Source: Copromyces sp. CBS 386.78 (lineage: Eukaryota > Ascomycota > Sordariomycetes > Sordariales > Sordariaceae). From it: a stretch of 64,000 bases of DNA. Both the position numbers and the translations under genes were made by a program. Positions 46,600-58,156 of this stretch are shown here, in pieces. The stretch is from the NCBI GenBank assembly GCA_030685235.1, contig MU839243.1:25310-89309 (forward strand), given 5' to 3'. The stretch's first letter is position 1. Every line of letters begins with the position of its first letter. The notes under the pieces were generated by a model. It did not search any database. It saw nothing but the letters and a program-made list of their open reading frames with translations, and was not told the DNA's origin.

Positions 46600-48441
46600 A
46601 TGGAACCCGATGCTCGCGACATGCTCAACGCGAGCCAAGCCATAGGCTCGTACTACTCGAGCAATGGCGACGCGATGGATTTGGATCCGGTAGATCCGGC
46701 GTTTGCCCCGACGTTGAGCAACTTGTACCGCCCCATCACTCCTTCCCGTCCGCAACCACCGCAAGCTCAACCCCGTATACCCCGTGAGGTTTTGGAGCGT
46801 GTTGCAGCCAACATTAAGCTGGTGCAGGAAGCGCTTAAGCTACCGAGAGGGGACCAAGATGCGCAAGAGCCCCCTTCCACGCCTCCCAACCGGTCCATTG
46901 TTCCCGGACAAGATAACAACGTCCAACCCAGCCCGGTTGGCGGTGATGACTTGTTGAAACGTCTCCAACAGACTCTTGACAACCTCCCCGACGACATCCT
47001 CGAGCTTGCCCCCGTCAATCTTCCATGTCTACCACCCGATATCCTGACGGTTCACAAGCTCTTCCACTTCCTTCGTGCCACTCCCCCCAAAATGGGATGC
47101 GTCATCCCCAACTCCGAGAGGCAGATCTGGTACACCCCTACTCAACAGGATTATGTGGCCCTAAACTCGATTCCCAAAGGTGCGCCGGAAATTGTAGGAA
47201 TCTACCTCGACAAGCCGGAGTACTTGACCTCGTACCTCACCGACGGATGCGGATTTGTGCAAGGATGGATTCCGTTCGACAAAGCTCAGTGGTGTACTTG
47301 TCGGTATGATGTTGGGAAAAAGAGGTTTGTGACGCAGAGTGGGAATGAAACTGGTGCTTTGGTCGTCGGGTACAGAACGCCTTGGGCTCCGGTCTGTAAT
47401 GGGTGTCGAGGGGATAGGAGTGTGGAGGTAAGGGTACTGGACTATCTGGCTAGGTGGTTCAGTTTCTCGGTTCCTCCCGGGGGATATATTGTGGATATCA
47501 TGGGGGCCTGGACGCAGACCGAAGAGCTGCACCAAGCTGGAGATGGCACTGGACCATCAACGCCGAACGGACCTGAGCCGGAGCCGGAAGGTCAGGCAGC
47601 GGTTGAGCTGACTGCAAATTCACAAGCCGCGCTCCGGAGGGTTGACATGCTGATTCAGGGCGACGCGGTTAAGTCTCCTACGAGAAAATCGAAGCGCCGA
47701 CGGGATGACGAGGAAGTGGATGCAGCCGGCGACATGAGCAAGCGTCCACGTGTCATTTTGGAGAAGCGTCGTCGTCTTCCTGATGGACCCTTATCCCTTC
47801 ATGATCCCTTTGTTGATGGTCCGTCGGCTGGCGATCCTTTCAGCGATGCTGGGGGTCATGTGATGCTGAGTGATGATGATGATGACGATTTCGGTCCTTC
47901 TGCTGCTCCCCCTCCTCCCTACAATACTCCTCACGTCGGCACCGCCAACAACAGAACTATCACCCACAACAATAACGACCCGCAGGCTCCCCAGCAACCC
48001 CAGAGCGTCAATCCCCCCGCCGGGGGCATCCCACCCGCCGCGGTTGCGCAAGTTCATGCACACTTTGCATTGAAGAATCCCGGCCCCGGGGGCCTCCCAC
48101 CCAAAGCCACGGTTGAGGAAGTGCTTGCACTCTGGGCGGTGCAGAATAAAACGCATGACGAGTCGCCAGTGGCGCTTCCGCCGGGGCAGCATTGCAATAC
48201 TTGCAAAAACCCTAGAAGGCCGCCGGCCCAAAACAACCAGAGGAAATGCCAGAGATGCTCAGATCTCCACTACGAGATCCGTCAACTCAATTTTGATCGC
48301 GGCTGGTGTACGAACGCGGGATGTGACCGACACGTGGGATTTCCCAGACCTATGAAGGCCTTTGGAGAGCCTTTTGCATACTGTCAGCAATGTAGGGACG
48401 TGAAGCAGCAGAAACGAGATGCTAAGAAGAACAAGACCTAG
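46600..48441 (+). CDS. Gene J: nuclear-looking protein with C-terminal Cys-pair domain
   Basis: This is an uninterrupted 613-residue frame from ATG 46600 (ACCATGG context). Residues 65-330 look folded, with Trp- and Cys-containing stretches (GWIPFDKAQWCTCRYD and WAPVCNGCRGDRS). Two basic clusters (RKSKRRRDDEE and KRPRVILEKRRR) look like nuclear localisation signals. An acidic run and a Pro/Asn-rich linker follow. The last 80 residues contain four Cys pairs (HCNTCK, KCQRCS, WCTNAGC and YCQQC) and a Lys-rich end, similar in spacing to gene I. There is no TAG problem here. It may bind nucleic acid or a partner protein; this is inferred from composition only. Confidence 0.75.
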   Translation: MEPDARDMLNASQAIGSYYSSNGDAMDLDPVDPAFAPTLSNLYRPITPSRPQPPQAQPRIPREVLERVAANIKLVQEALKLPRGDQDAQEPPSTPPNRSIVPGQDNNVQPSPVGGDDLLKRLQQTLDNLPDDILELAPVNLPCLPPDILTVHKLFHFLRATPPKMGCVIPNSERQIWYTPTQQDYVALNSIPKGAPEIVGIYLDKPEYLTSYLTDGCGFVQGWIPFDKAQWCTCRYDVGKKRFVTQSGNETGALVVGYRTPWAPVCNGCRGDRSVEVRVLDYLARWFSFSVPPGGYIVDIMGAWTQTEELHQAGDGTGPSTPNGPEPEPEGQAAVELTANSQAALRRVDMLIQGDAVKSPTRKSKRRRDDEEVDAAGDMSKRPRVILEKRRRLPDGPLSLHDPFVDGPSAGDPFSDAGGHVMLSDDDDDDFGPSAAPPPPYNTPHVGTANNRTITHNNNDPQAPQQPQSVNPPAGGIPPAAVAQVHAHFALKNPGPGGLPPKATVEEVLALWAVQNKTHDESPVALPPGQHCNTCKNPRRPPAQNNQRKCQRCSDLHYEIRQLNFDRGWCTNAGCDRHVGFPRPMKAFGEPFAYCQQCRDVKQQKRDAKKNKT

Positions 48442-49721
48442 GAGGTTCAAGGTGATGATGGAGGAGGTGAGCAGGGAGGTGGTTAAGCACAGTAAGCGGA
48501 GGAAGGGGGAACATGTGATGATGGAATGGTTCAGAAACAAATAAGTATGTAGTTGGGTTTGTAAGCAGAGATATTCTCGAAGAAATGTCAAATTGACCGT
48601 CAGGTGATGTGGTGCCTTTTTCTGTGAGCGTGTGTGAAGTTTGGAAATCATGACTTGGATTGTTGGTGACGATGTAAACAACGCCCTTGACCGAAAGCCC
48701 TGATCATCGAACCCACTTGGGTCTCCGTCTAGGTGTGTGATGACTGTTGCCTCAGTGTGCCATGGAGGTTTGAGGATGCAACATAAGCCAGATTCTTGTA
48801 GTGTAACTGACAGCTTCCAATTGTCACCACAGCGGACCAGGACCTCACTGGCACGACGCTACAGACACTCGGTCCTTTTAGGGCATTTTCGAACATGGAT
48901 GTGAACAATGAAATAGGCTGTCAATCAACTGACGATGAAGAAATTGGGAAGAGTCATCTGGGTCATCGATGACAAAAGGCGAATGTGAGTTTGAAAAGGA
49001 ATAATCGGACGTCGCGGTCGGTCTTGTCCAGAAACTGCACTCGCCCTGAAATGCAGACTGTGGGAAGCTAATGAGACTGGAGGGGAAAGAAAGGTGATGT
49101 CAAGGAAGAGAAAACGAGCACAAGTTTCCAAACGGCGGGAGGGGCAGATCAAACCCCTCCTCCTACGGTAGCTCCTCCATGTCAAACGCAATCGATTGTC
49201 GCGGGACCGTCGCTGCCTGGTTGTCATCGATGGTGATGAAGAATGAGAAGGAGCCCAGGGACGCTCATGCCTCGAGTGCAGCAGCACAGGCCACCAATTG
49301 GTCAGTTGCCTGCCGCGGAGCTTTGACTGTAATGACCGTCCCGGCAGGCAAGTACCGTGCGCTAGAGGTACGTACCTCGCCCATGTCCACTTTTTGTTTG
49401 CTGCCCCTCCATTGTTTACTTTCATCCTCCATCACCATCATTCTCATCATCATCCTCACTTCTCGCGTGTTTTTTTTGTTTGACCATCCTTTTGTCTGAG
49501 ACCACCGACTTAGTCATCCAACATCACTGGCTACAACCCGGTCTTCCACTGACCAGGATTGAGCGCGTTGCGCTCGGTATCTCAATCGCAAAATTTCAGG
49601 GACTTGACGTCTTCGCGATTCTCTCACCTGAATTTTCCTGGCCACATCCAGTCCCTTGCATCTCGAGTTCTCCGTCATCAGCTATATTCTCGAGCCCCAA
49701 CCCATCTCCGCAAATCTAGCC
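48442..49721. other. Intergenic region and leader of gene L
   Basis: I see no supportable gene. A CT-rich and CATC-rich stretch from about 49390 resembles a long fungal 5' leader. Confidence 0.4.
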
Positions 49722-51584
49722 ATGTCAACATCACCCCGCTCGGTCAAGAAGCGCAAGGCATCCGACATGGCCGACACAGAATCTGATCCTCAGCGGCGGC
49801 TGGAAATCCCTGCCTCACCCAAGCCAACATCCATCATGGATCTTCCCCCCGAACTTGTCAACCAGATCCTCGATCACCTCGTACCCAATCTGCCCGAGAT
49901 AGGCGAGCCCGCTCCAGAAGCATACGACAAGCTTGTCCGCCAAGACCCATGGTACGACTTTACTCGCCGTCGCAGCGCCTTGCGCAACCTCTGTCTGGTG
50001 TCACATTTCTTCGCCGACCTCGCTCGCCCATATCTCTACCACACCATCGCCATCACCAGCGAAGACGTCCTGGTGCTTCTCTTTCGCACCATCACCGAGA
50101 ATCCAGATTGTTGTGGTTGGACCCGCGCCCTCAGCTGTCACATGACTTTGACCAACACCCGAGTGCTTCGCAAGACAACGCGTTGTCTCAACAAGCTTCT
50201 CCCAACCTGGCGGGAAGGCAAAGGGTTGCCATTTGTCACCGATTATCTGGAAGTGCGGCGTGCTAACAGAGGTCCGCAAGATCACTACGAAATAGCCCAG
50301 GGCATACTGTGCATGACCATCACCGCGCTGTACAAACTCGAGACATTGCTGCTGCAGCTTCCTGCCATTGAGGATGACCGCGATTATTTCGAACTGTTAG
50401 GCTGTCTCAGAATGGCAATGACCTACTTCAACACGGACGAGGGCGAAAAGTCTCGTGGCTATCTCGCCAGCCTTTCCGAGCATTATAGCATCATGATCCA
50501 TGACCGGCGCGAGCCCGAGGCCCTCACCCCCCTCCGGCACCTCACCACCCTTCTCCTCCAAGGTGACCCGTCAGTCGAGGACCCTACGACGCTCGACGAA
50601 GACGATTTGGATGGCGACCCTCCTGAAGTCTTCGGAGTCCAGACCCGCCACTATCTCCCTCTTTTAGAGCTTCTTCCCGCTCTCACCACTCTCGAGGTAT
50701 CCACCGACGACGGCCTGTTTACCTTCTTGGAGAATGAGGAGGAATTGACGGGTATCCTCGCCATGGCCATGCCAACCTCCTCTACTTTGAGCCACGTCAA
50801 GCATGTCTACCTCCACTCTTCAGTCGCCGACCCGCGCAACATCGGCAGGTTACTCAGGCACGCGCCAGATCTCGAGACGCTCTACATGTTCCCCCGAAGG
50901 GTGGACAGCTTCCATCGGATACCGCCGCAGGACGCCACCCAGGCGGACCACGACTGCCTAGATCAAGCGCTGGAGAAATATGGGAAGAAACTGAAACATC
51001 TGGATCTCAACTGGTTCGACTGCCAGGGCTCCGAGGCCAGCATCGGCGTTGGCGGTCGGCTCTCCACTCTTCCGCAGCTGAAGGAGGTGGAAAAGCTGTG
51101 CATCCAGTTCGTCATGCTGTACGGCGACCTGCCGACGGGCGAGCACATGATGCAGCAACGGCCAGTGGCGGATCTGTTACCGCCCAACTTGGTCGAGCTG
51201 ACGCTGGAGGATTGGTGGTGGGAGAGCCTCGATGATTTCGACACTTTCTATCGCTGGTCGGACGAGCAAAAGGAAAAACATTACCGGGAAAAGAAGGAGT
51301 ACAGGGAGACGGTTCTGGACATGTTCAAGGCGCTTGCTGCCGTGGCAGGGAGGAACGCCAAACCCGGTCGATATGACGATTACAAGATGCACAAGCTGAA
51401 ACGGGTTCGGTTCTTCATCAGGACGTTGCCTACATGGCTACCGGTTGAAGGCAAGGGTAGCCCGTTAGTCGAAGAGCTGTTCATAGAGCTGTTTCAGGAT
51501 GTTAGGGAGCTTTTCGGGAAGGCTGACGTCGAATTCGTTCTTGACGTCGACCAGCCCTTGGAAATGGAAGAGGAGATGCAGTAG
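49722..51584 (+). CDS. Gene L: F-box protein
   Basis: The frame has 620 residues from ATG 49722 to TAG, with no intron. A short basic N-terminus (KKRK at 9-12) precedes an F-box-like start at about residues 38-95 (IMDLPPELVNQILDHLV, then LRNLCLVSHFFADLARPYLYHTI). The rest has spaced Leu-rich segments (ELLPALTTLEV, LKHLDLNWF and LPPNLVELTLEDW), as in fungal F-box/LRR-type proteins. Such proteins connect substrates to SCF ubiquitin ligase through Skp1; that role is inferred from the family. The substrate is unknown. Composition is that of an ordinary GC-rich housekeeping gene, with no RIP. Confidence 0.82.
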   Translation: MSTSPRSVKKRKASDMADTESDPQRRLEIPASPKPTSIMDLPPELVNQILDHLVPNLPEIGEPAPEAYDKLVRQDPWYDFTRRRSALRNLCLVSHFFADLARPYLYHTIAITSEDVLVLLFRTITENPDCCGWTRALSCHMTLTNTRVLRKTTRCLNKLLPTWREGKGLPFVTDYLEVRRANRGPQDHYEIAQGILCMTITALYKLETLLLQLPAIEDDRDYFELLGCLRMAMTYFNTDEGEKSRGYLASLSEHYSIMIHDRREPEALTPLRHLTTLLLQGDPSVEDPTTLDEDDLDGDPPEVFGVQTRHYLPLLELLPALTTLEVSTDDGLFTFLENEEELTGILAMAMPTSSTLSHVKHVYLHSSVADPRNIGRLLRHAPDLETLYMFPRRVDSFHRIPPQDATQADHDCLDQALEKYGKKLKHLDLNWFDCQGSEASIGVGGRLSTLPQLKEVEKLCIQFVMLYGDLPTGEHMMQQRPVADLLPPNLVELTLEDWWWESLDDFDTFYRWSDEQKEKHYREKKEYRETVLDMFKALAAVAGRNAKPGRYDDYKMHKLKRVRFFIRTLPTWLPVEGKGSPLVEELFIELFQDVRELFGKADVEFVLDVDQPLEMEEEMQ

Positions 51585-54159
51585 GTTGCAAGCCCTGCAA
51601 GCTCTAGGTTGTTGTTCAGAACGCTTCTTGGTCCGGGCACCAACGTTAACGGGCAAGCAGCGTACACGTGCAGCGTTCAATAGGGTTTTGTTCTTTTTTT
51701 GTTTTGTTTATTTTTTTATAAAAGGAAAGTTGGCATTAGGTTTAGCATCAGAGTTCCAGGTTGGCATCAGGATATGGGCGCATCGGATGGAACTTGATCA
51801 GGTCGGCTCCTATATATAGCACCGGTATCATCAGTACGTTGTATATATTCTCACGAGCGTCTCTGCGATTTGGAGACATTACCTACCCAGCGATACCTCA
51901 AGGCATGGCGGTATTGACACCGCCAGCCACATACAAGACGAGAGAAGTGAGGATGAGACTGACTTGACTCGCACTTTCAAGGTTCGGCCTTGTGAAATGT
52001 GAAAAGCGAAGTAATGTTCATGGAAACGGCACATGGACGTTATTTGTACACATGATCTGTTAGTGCGCTAACATACACATCCCCTAGCGTTCGGTATCGG
52101 AAACTCAAGTCCGATGTAGGTGCGGTGCTACCTACTAACAGACATACTGCATAGATGCATTGAAGTCTGTTAATGAGTTAACTGCTTATCCGGTCGAGGT
52201 TTCGGCTTTCGCTAGCAACCAAGTGTTCCTTTGTACCTACCTACACTCCCGACGTTGATGGGGGTTACAAATTATATGAATTACCATCCATCTCTTGTGT
52301 GGCGGTGCCATCCACGAGAGAGGGGGAGGAATGACATGTGAGGTTGGTATAGGAGTCGGAGAGTGAAGGGGCGGACGTCCGGATAAAAAATGTCAGCATA
52401 TGGGAGTGAAAGGTAAGAGACGAGCGGTGGAAGATACCTTTAGGTTAGTTATTAGCAATAAGAGAACTAGGATTGGTACCGTAGTATGTAGTAGCGTACA
52501 GATATATATAACTGAAAGGTGCGAAGTTTAAAGTAGGTAAGTTTAGATGAAGTTCGTTCACCGTTCGTGGTTTTCAATTCAAGGACGTTCTGATCTGTGT
52601 TCCAGTTCTTGTTGAGATTGGATGGTAACCTAACGCGGATAAGCGGGCGCACTAACACTTATCCTTGGGTATTTGGTGTAAGATTGTTAGTGGTTGTATA
52701 TATCCCATCCCGTTTGTGAATCATTCTTCTCTGGATTTTACGAAACATTTCCTTTTTTAGTGACCGACGTTGTTCGTGGGTTGTTGTCCTGTCCATCTGT
52801 CCACATCGAAGCTCAAGCTGTAATGAATAAGGTACCTACCTTAGGTATTCAGGGGTTCGTTCACTTCCCCGCGGTGCCTGAATGACTATCTCCGGACCAA
52901 ACCCACAAGATCATCACTTTTCAAACTCACCAAGTCAAGTCCGAGGCTCTGCGAGGGATAGACATTATGAACCTTGATGACTTTTGGCGGATTCATGATT
53001 GTAACTTATGAGGCTTTCGAACTTGTACCTAACCGTTCTTTTTCATCTTCATATCCGATCCGCCATTTCACTATCCTACGACACCATGCCATTGTATCAG
53101 ATAAAACAAAACGGGCAAGCGCTTATGTCATATCCTTATTTCCCGAACCCGCCTTGCCCGTCCGTTCGCGAGCCGCTAAGGCTCCATGGCTGGCTGTGCC
53201 CCAGACAGGACCATGGACGGGATCGTCGTGGCCCGGGCTCTCCGAACGGGAAGGATTCGAACAAAGAAAAAAAAGGTTCGAGAAACTTTCCCGAATTTGT
53301 TTGGCTCCTGGATCTCACGATGGTACGTATGTAGAGATATGTTGCCCATGGGGTATCGCTAGTTCAGTTCACTGCCCGCCCGCTGGTACAGTAACCTACA
53401 GTCCTACACTACGCACGTAATTAAGCAAGGAGGCGAAGCATGGGAGGCATGGCATGGCATGGCATGGCATGGCAAGCGTGGCATCGGGCATTTGGTCGCG
53501 TGCCTATTCTAATTGTCCGTTGGTTCAGTTGGTGCTGTTGACATGCCTCATGTTGCGCTTACGGGTATTTGTTGGTGCTTCGAATAACGATAAGCGCAAG
53601 CTTGTTATTTCTGGAGGTAGGTACATACGGTATAAGGGAAGTGGGCGGCGTGGCACGGGTAGTTGTGCCGCGCGAAACGCGGAGGCGGAGGCGGCTGAGA
53701 TGAAAGATTGCTGCACGGACCGAATATCGAAATCTCCGGACCGGGCGGGCTCGGTTTCATGTTGTTGGAGACGTGCAACCTTTGGAGGCTTCCACCGCAC
53801 ATCACTTATTTCTAGAAACCTTTCCGTCTGTCTGCAACCCGGAGCAAAAAGTCTGGGGAAATAGCACGGACCGTCTCTTGCCTCGGTCGGTGGTTGAAAC
53901 CTTGGAAGATAGATGTACGGAAAAGAAACATGCCGACGGACAAGACGGGAAAAGGGGTAAAGAATCACAGGTTTCTGAGGGTGCTGGAAGGGAAAGCTAA
54001 TGGTACAGAAACTGGAAGGTGATGAACAAAAGGGTTTGAGGCAAAACTGAAAATGATATGCACAAGATAGGGGGAGGTCTTGGGCTCTCTTGGGATCTCC
54101 TTGGAATGTCGATAGATTTGCTGGAAAGCCTTCTAGAAATGGGTAGCGGCAAAAGATTA
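51585..54159. other. Long non-coding stretch
   Basis: I see no convincing gene on either strand. A GGCAT microsatellite (5.8 units) lies at 53446-53474. The rest has ordinary composition with short chance frames. Confidence 0.5.
53446..53474. repeat. GGCAT microsatellite
   Basis: Five perfect GGCAT units plus GGCA occur in tandem. Confidence 0.95.
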
Positions 54160-54600
54160 CTTGGGGGTTGTGGTAGTTGGACTTTTCTCAACCCCCTCTT
54201 CATTAAAGAGGGGGAAAAAAAATTATGGGACAAACTTTTATTATGGGACAAATAGAAAGACTAGCGAACCGTTTAGAAAACTCGCCCAACCGCTACGAAC
54301 CAATATACCCGAAATATATGTGAACAACATCCTTATTCCCACTTTTCTCGCCTATATAGTAATAGAAATTAATGCAACTTTAAAAAAAGGCCTTTCGAAA
54401 CTTCTTCTTACTTCTCAAATTTTCTTAGATTTTTAGAAAAAAGGATAGATATTGTTCTCGTTGTTGTATCTCCCCTACTAACAGTTTTCTAAGCGGTTCG
54501 CTGGTCTTTTTGTTTGTCCTATAATAAAAGTTTGTCCCATAATTTTTTTTCCCCCTCTTTAATGAAGAGGGGGTTGAGAAAAGTCCCACCACCACAACCC

Positions 54601-57600
54601 GAGTTACTAGATCACCTCAACCATCGGGGAAACCTCGGATCAACCATTGAGTGCCAAGACCGTGCCGAGCCAGAACTGATTTCGACAAGGGTGTGTGCCA
54701 AGACCTGATTTTACATAGTACGGTTTAACAATAATCGATTTTTAAGAAAATATTGTAATGCCTATATAGGCTTAGTGTATATATAAGAGAAACTAGTCTT
54801 AAAACGATTATAAATAAATATATGCATAATATATAGTAAATGTATAATTAATAATATTTTAAAATTTATCTAGGAATTCGTTCCTAACGGGTTTAAAACG
54901 CGTTAGAAACTCGTTCCTATTACGTTAATTAGACTAGAATTTGTTTCGAACTAGATTATATACTTATAAATAATTCTTAACCTTAAGAAGTAGAAAATAT
55001 AATTTAAATATTATATATTATAGTATTTACGTATATTATTTATAAATAATGAAGAAATTTATTTATTTTATATTTGAATAAGAATTTATACTACTTTTTA
55101 CTTTTTATCTTATTTAATTTATAGTTTTTAATATAAGAATAAAAAAAGTTATTTTACTTGTATACTATTTAATATTCTATTATATTTTAGGCTTATAGTA
55201 TTTAATTTAAAATTTAGTTTATAAATATATATAAATCAAATCCTAATTATAATACTACGATTATTAATTATTCTTAATTTTATTAATAGGTTAATATCTG
55301 GTTCGAAATTCGTTTCTATTACGTTAACTAGATTAGAATTTGTTTCGAATTAGATTATATACTTATAAATAATTTTTAATTTTAAAAAGTAGAAAATATA
55401 ATTCAAATATTATATACTATAGTATTTAAGTATATTATATATAAATAATTTATAAAATTATATATTTTATATTTGAACGAGAATTTATATTATTTTTTAC
55501 TTTTAATTTTATTTTATTTATAATTTTTAATATAAGAATAAAAAAAGTTATTTTACTTATAGATTATTTAATATTTTATTATATTTTAATTTTATAGTCT
55601 TTAATTTAAAATTTAAATTATAAATATATATATTTCGAATCCTAATTATAATAATACGATTATTAACTATTTTTAATTTTATTAATAGGTTAATATCTAA
55701 TTAGAAATTCGTTCTTACTACGTTAATTAAATTAGAATTTATTTTAAACTATATTACTTAAATATAAACTAGATTGTAATAAAAATATTATAATTAATAC
55801 TTTATATTATTTTTATTATACTTAACCTAATTATAACTTATTAAAAACTAGTTTCTAACGAATTTAGGGTTTTTAATAATACCTATTTATTAATTCTTAT
55901 ATAAAATGATAATATTAAATAAAAAACTTTTATAAAAAAAATTATTTTATTTTTAGGTAATTAACCGTTTTAAGATTAATTCTAGTATAATTTGAAAATC
56001 ATTCTATTTTAAATATGACTGAAATTGTTAGGCCCTTAAAGTGGGTTTGATTTTGTTTACAGTGTGGGTCGTAAGATTACCTCAACCTTAGAACGGTTTT
56101 TTCATTTAATAATTAATCTGAAGTTTCCCCGATAGTTGAAGTAAACTACCTACTTATAGATAGAGAGTTATTAAATCACTTCAACTATCAGAGAAACCTC
56201 GGATTAATTATTGAGTGTTAAGACCGTGCTGAGCTAGAACTAATTTCGATAAGGGTATATGCTAAGACTTGATTTTATATAGTACGGTTTAACAATGATC
56301 GATTTTTAAGAAAATATTATAATACCTATATAGGTTTAATATATATATAAGAGAAATTAATTTTAAAACGATTATAAATAAATTTATGTATAATATATAG
56401 TAAATATATAATTAATAATATTTTAAAATTTATTTAGGAATTCGTTTTTAACGGGTTTGAAATGCGTTAGAAATTCGTTCCTATTACGTTAATTAGATTA
56501 GAATTTGTTTCGAACTAGATTATATATTTATAAATAATTCTTAACCTTAAGAAGTAGAAAATATAATTCAAATACTATATATTATAGTATTTACGTATAT
56601 TATATATAAATAATGAAGAAATTTATTTATTTTATATTTGAATAAGAATTTATACTACTTTTTACTTTTTATTTTATTTAATTTATAATTTTTAATATAA
56701 GAATAAAAAAAGTTATTTTACTCGTATACTATTTAATATTCTATTATATTTTAGGTTTATAGTATTTAATTTAAAATCTAGTTTATAAATATATATAAAT
56801 CAAATCCTAATTATAATATTACGATTATTAACTATTTTTAATTTTATTAATAGGTTAATATCTAGTTCGAAATTCGTTTCTATTACGTTAATTAGATTAG
56901 AACTTATTTCGAACCAGATTATATACTTACAAATAATTCTTAACCTTAAGAAGTAGAAAATATAATTCAAATACTATATATTATAGTATTTAGGTAGATT
57001 ATATATAAATAATTAATAAAATTATATATTTTATATTTGAATAAGAATTTATACTACTTTTTATTTTTAATTTTATTTTATTTATAATTTTTAATATAAG
57101 AATAAAAAAAGTTATTTTACTCATAGACTATTTAATATTCTATTATATTTTAATTTTATAGTATTTAATTTAAAATTTAAATTATAAATATATATATTTT
57201 GAATCTTCATTATAATAATACGATTATTAACTATTTTTAATTTTATTAATAGGTTAATATTTAGTTAGAAATTCGTTCCTACTACGTTAATTAAATTAGA
57301 ATTTATTTCAAATTATATTACTTAAATATAGAGAAACGCTATCTGCACCGCCGCAAAACGCTATCTGCACCGCTGTCCAAAACTTTAATAAAGTATAACT
57401 TGGGCAAATAGTAAGCTCCAAATATAAATGTAGTATTTTTGAGTTCGGTAAGGTTCTCTCTACTATAATGTTTTTACTAACCCTTCCACCGCCTCTCCTA
57501 TCTACTATTTTAGAAAATATAAGAAATTCTCAAATAAAACTTTCTTTTTCTTAAACTATTAGTAGGTTCAAAGGCTGCGGTAATATTTAAGAGTTGACTT

Positions 57601-58142
57601 TGACACTATTAAATAGAGTAGAAAATTACAAAAATTCCAAGCCTACTTTGAGGCTATAGACCCTTATTTTGGTAGAGTAACTTTAGATTTTATTTTTGGA
57701 CAGCGGTGCAGATAGCGTTTGGCAGCGGTGCAGATAGCGTTTCTCTAAATATAAACTAGATGTTAATAAAAATATTATAATTAATACTTTAGATTATTTT
57801 TATCCTACTTAACTTAATTGTAATTTGTTAGAAACTAGTTTTTAACGAATTTAAGGTTTTTAATAATACCTGCTTATTAATTCTTGTATAAAATAATAAT
57901 ATTAAATAAAAAACTTTTATAAAAAAATTTATTTTATTTTTAGGTAATTAACCGTTTTAGGATTAGTTCTAGTGTAATTTGAAAATCATTCTATTTTGAA
58001 TATGACCGAAATTGTTAGGCCCTTAAAGTGGGTTTGATTTTGCTTATAATGTGGGTCGTGAGATTACCTCAACCTTGGAACGGTTTTTTCACTCAATGGT
58101 TGATCCGAGGTTTCCCCGATGGTTGAGGTGAGCTACCTACTC
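54601..58142. mobile_element. Dimer of a 1555-bp AT-rich TIR element with 9-bp target duplication
   Basis: The outer ends are GAGTTACTAGATCACCTCAACC and, inverted, GAGTAGGTAGCTCACCTCAACC; the TIR continues through ATCGGGGAAACCTCGGATCA. The target duplication CCACAACCC is at 54592-54600 and 58143-58151. Copy 1 is 54601-56155. Copy 2 is 56165-58142, which is also 1555 bp once the nested MITE and its duplication are removed. The copies are separated by nine bases (ATAGATAGA, 56156-56164). Each copy contains imperfect internal repeats of about 400 bp. The 9-bp duplication suggests a Mutator-like non-autonomous element. AT-richness and G/A changes are consistent with RIP. Confidence 0.78.
57331..57745. 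mobile_element. 415-bp MITE nested in dimer copy 2, 8-bp target duplication
   Basis: The terminal inverted repeats of about 52 bp start GAGAAACGCTATCTGCACCGC and contain two tandem subrepeats (AACGCTATCTGCACCGC). The duplication TAAATATA is at 57323-57330 and 57746-57753. The empty site is preserved in dimer copy 1 near 55755 (CTTAAATATAAACTAGA). The 8-bp duplication suggests hAT type. It is not RIP-degraded, so it is the youngest layer. Confidence 0.88.
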
Positions 58143-58156
58143 CCACAACCCCTAAG

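Larger units (their letters stand above)
54160..58156. mobile_element. Outer TIR element (about 446 bp) split by the 54601-58142 insertion
   Basis: Left part 54160-54600 and right remnant 58152-58156 make one element once the insertion and its 9-bp duplication are removed. The ends are CTTGGGGGTTGTGG and CCACAACCCCTAAG. The inverted repeats run for about 125 bp and are nearly identical, including CTCAACCCCCTCTTCATTAA. TA flanks both ends (54158-54159 and 58157-58158), which suggests a Tc1/mariner-type MITE. No coding frame is present. Confidence 0.75.

Noticed and set aside
49179..49499. 106-codon open frame with a hydrophobic C-terminus
   Set aside because: It lies in the CT-rich leader of gene L and its hydrophobicity comes from low-complexity sequence.
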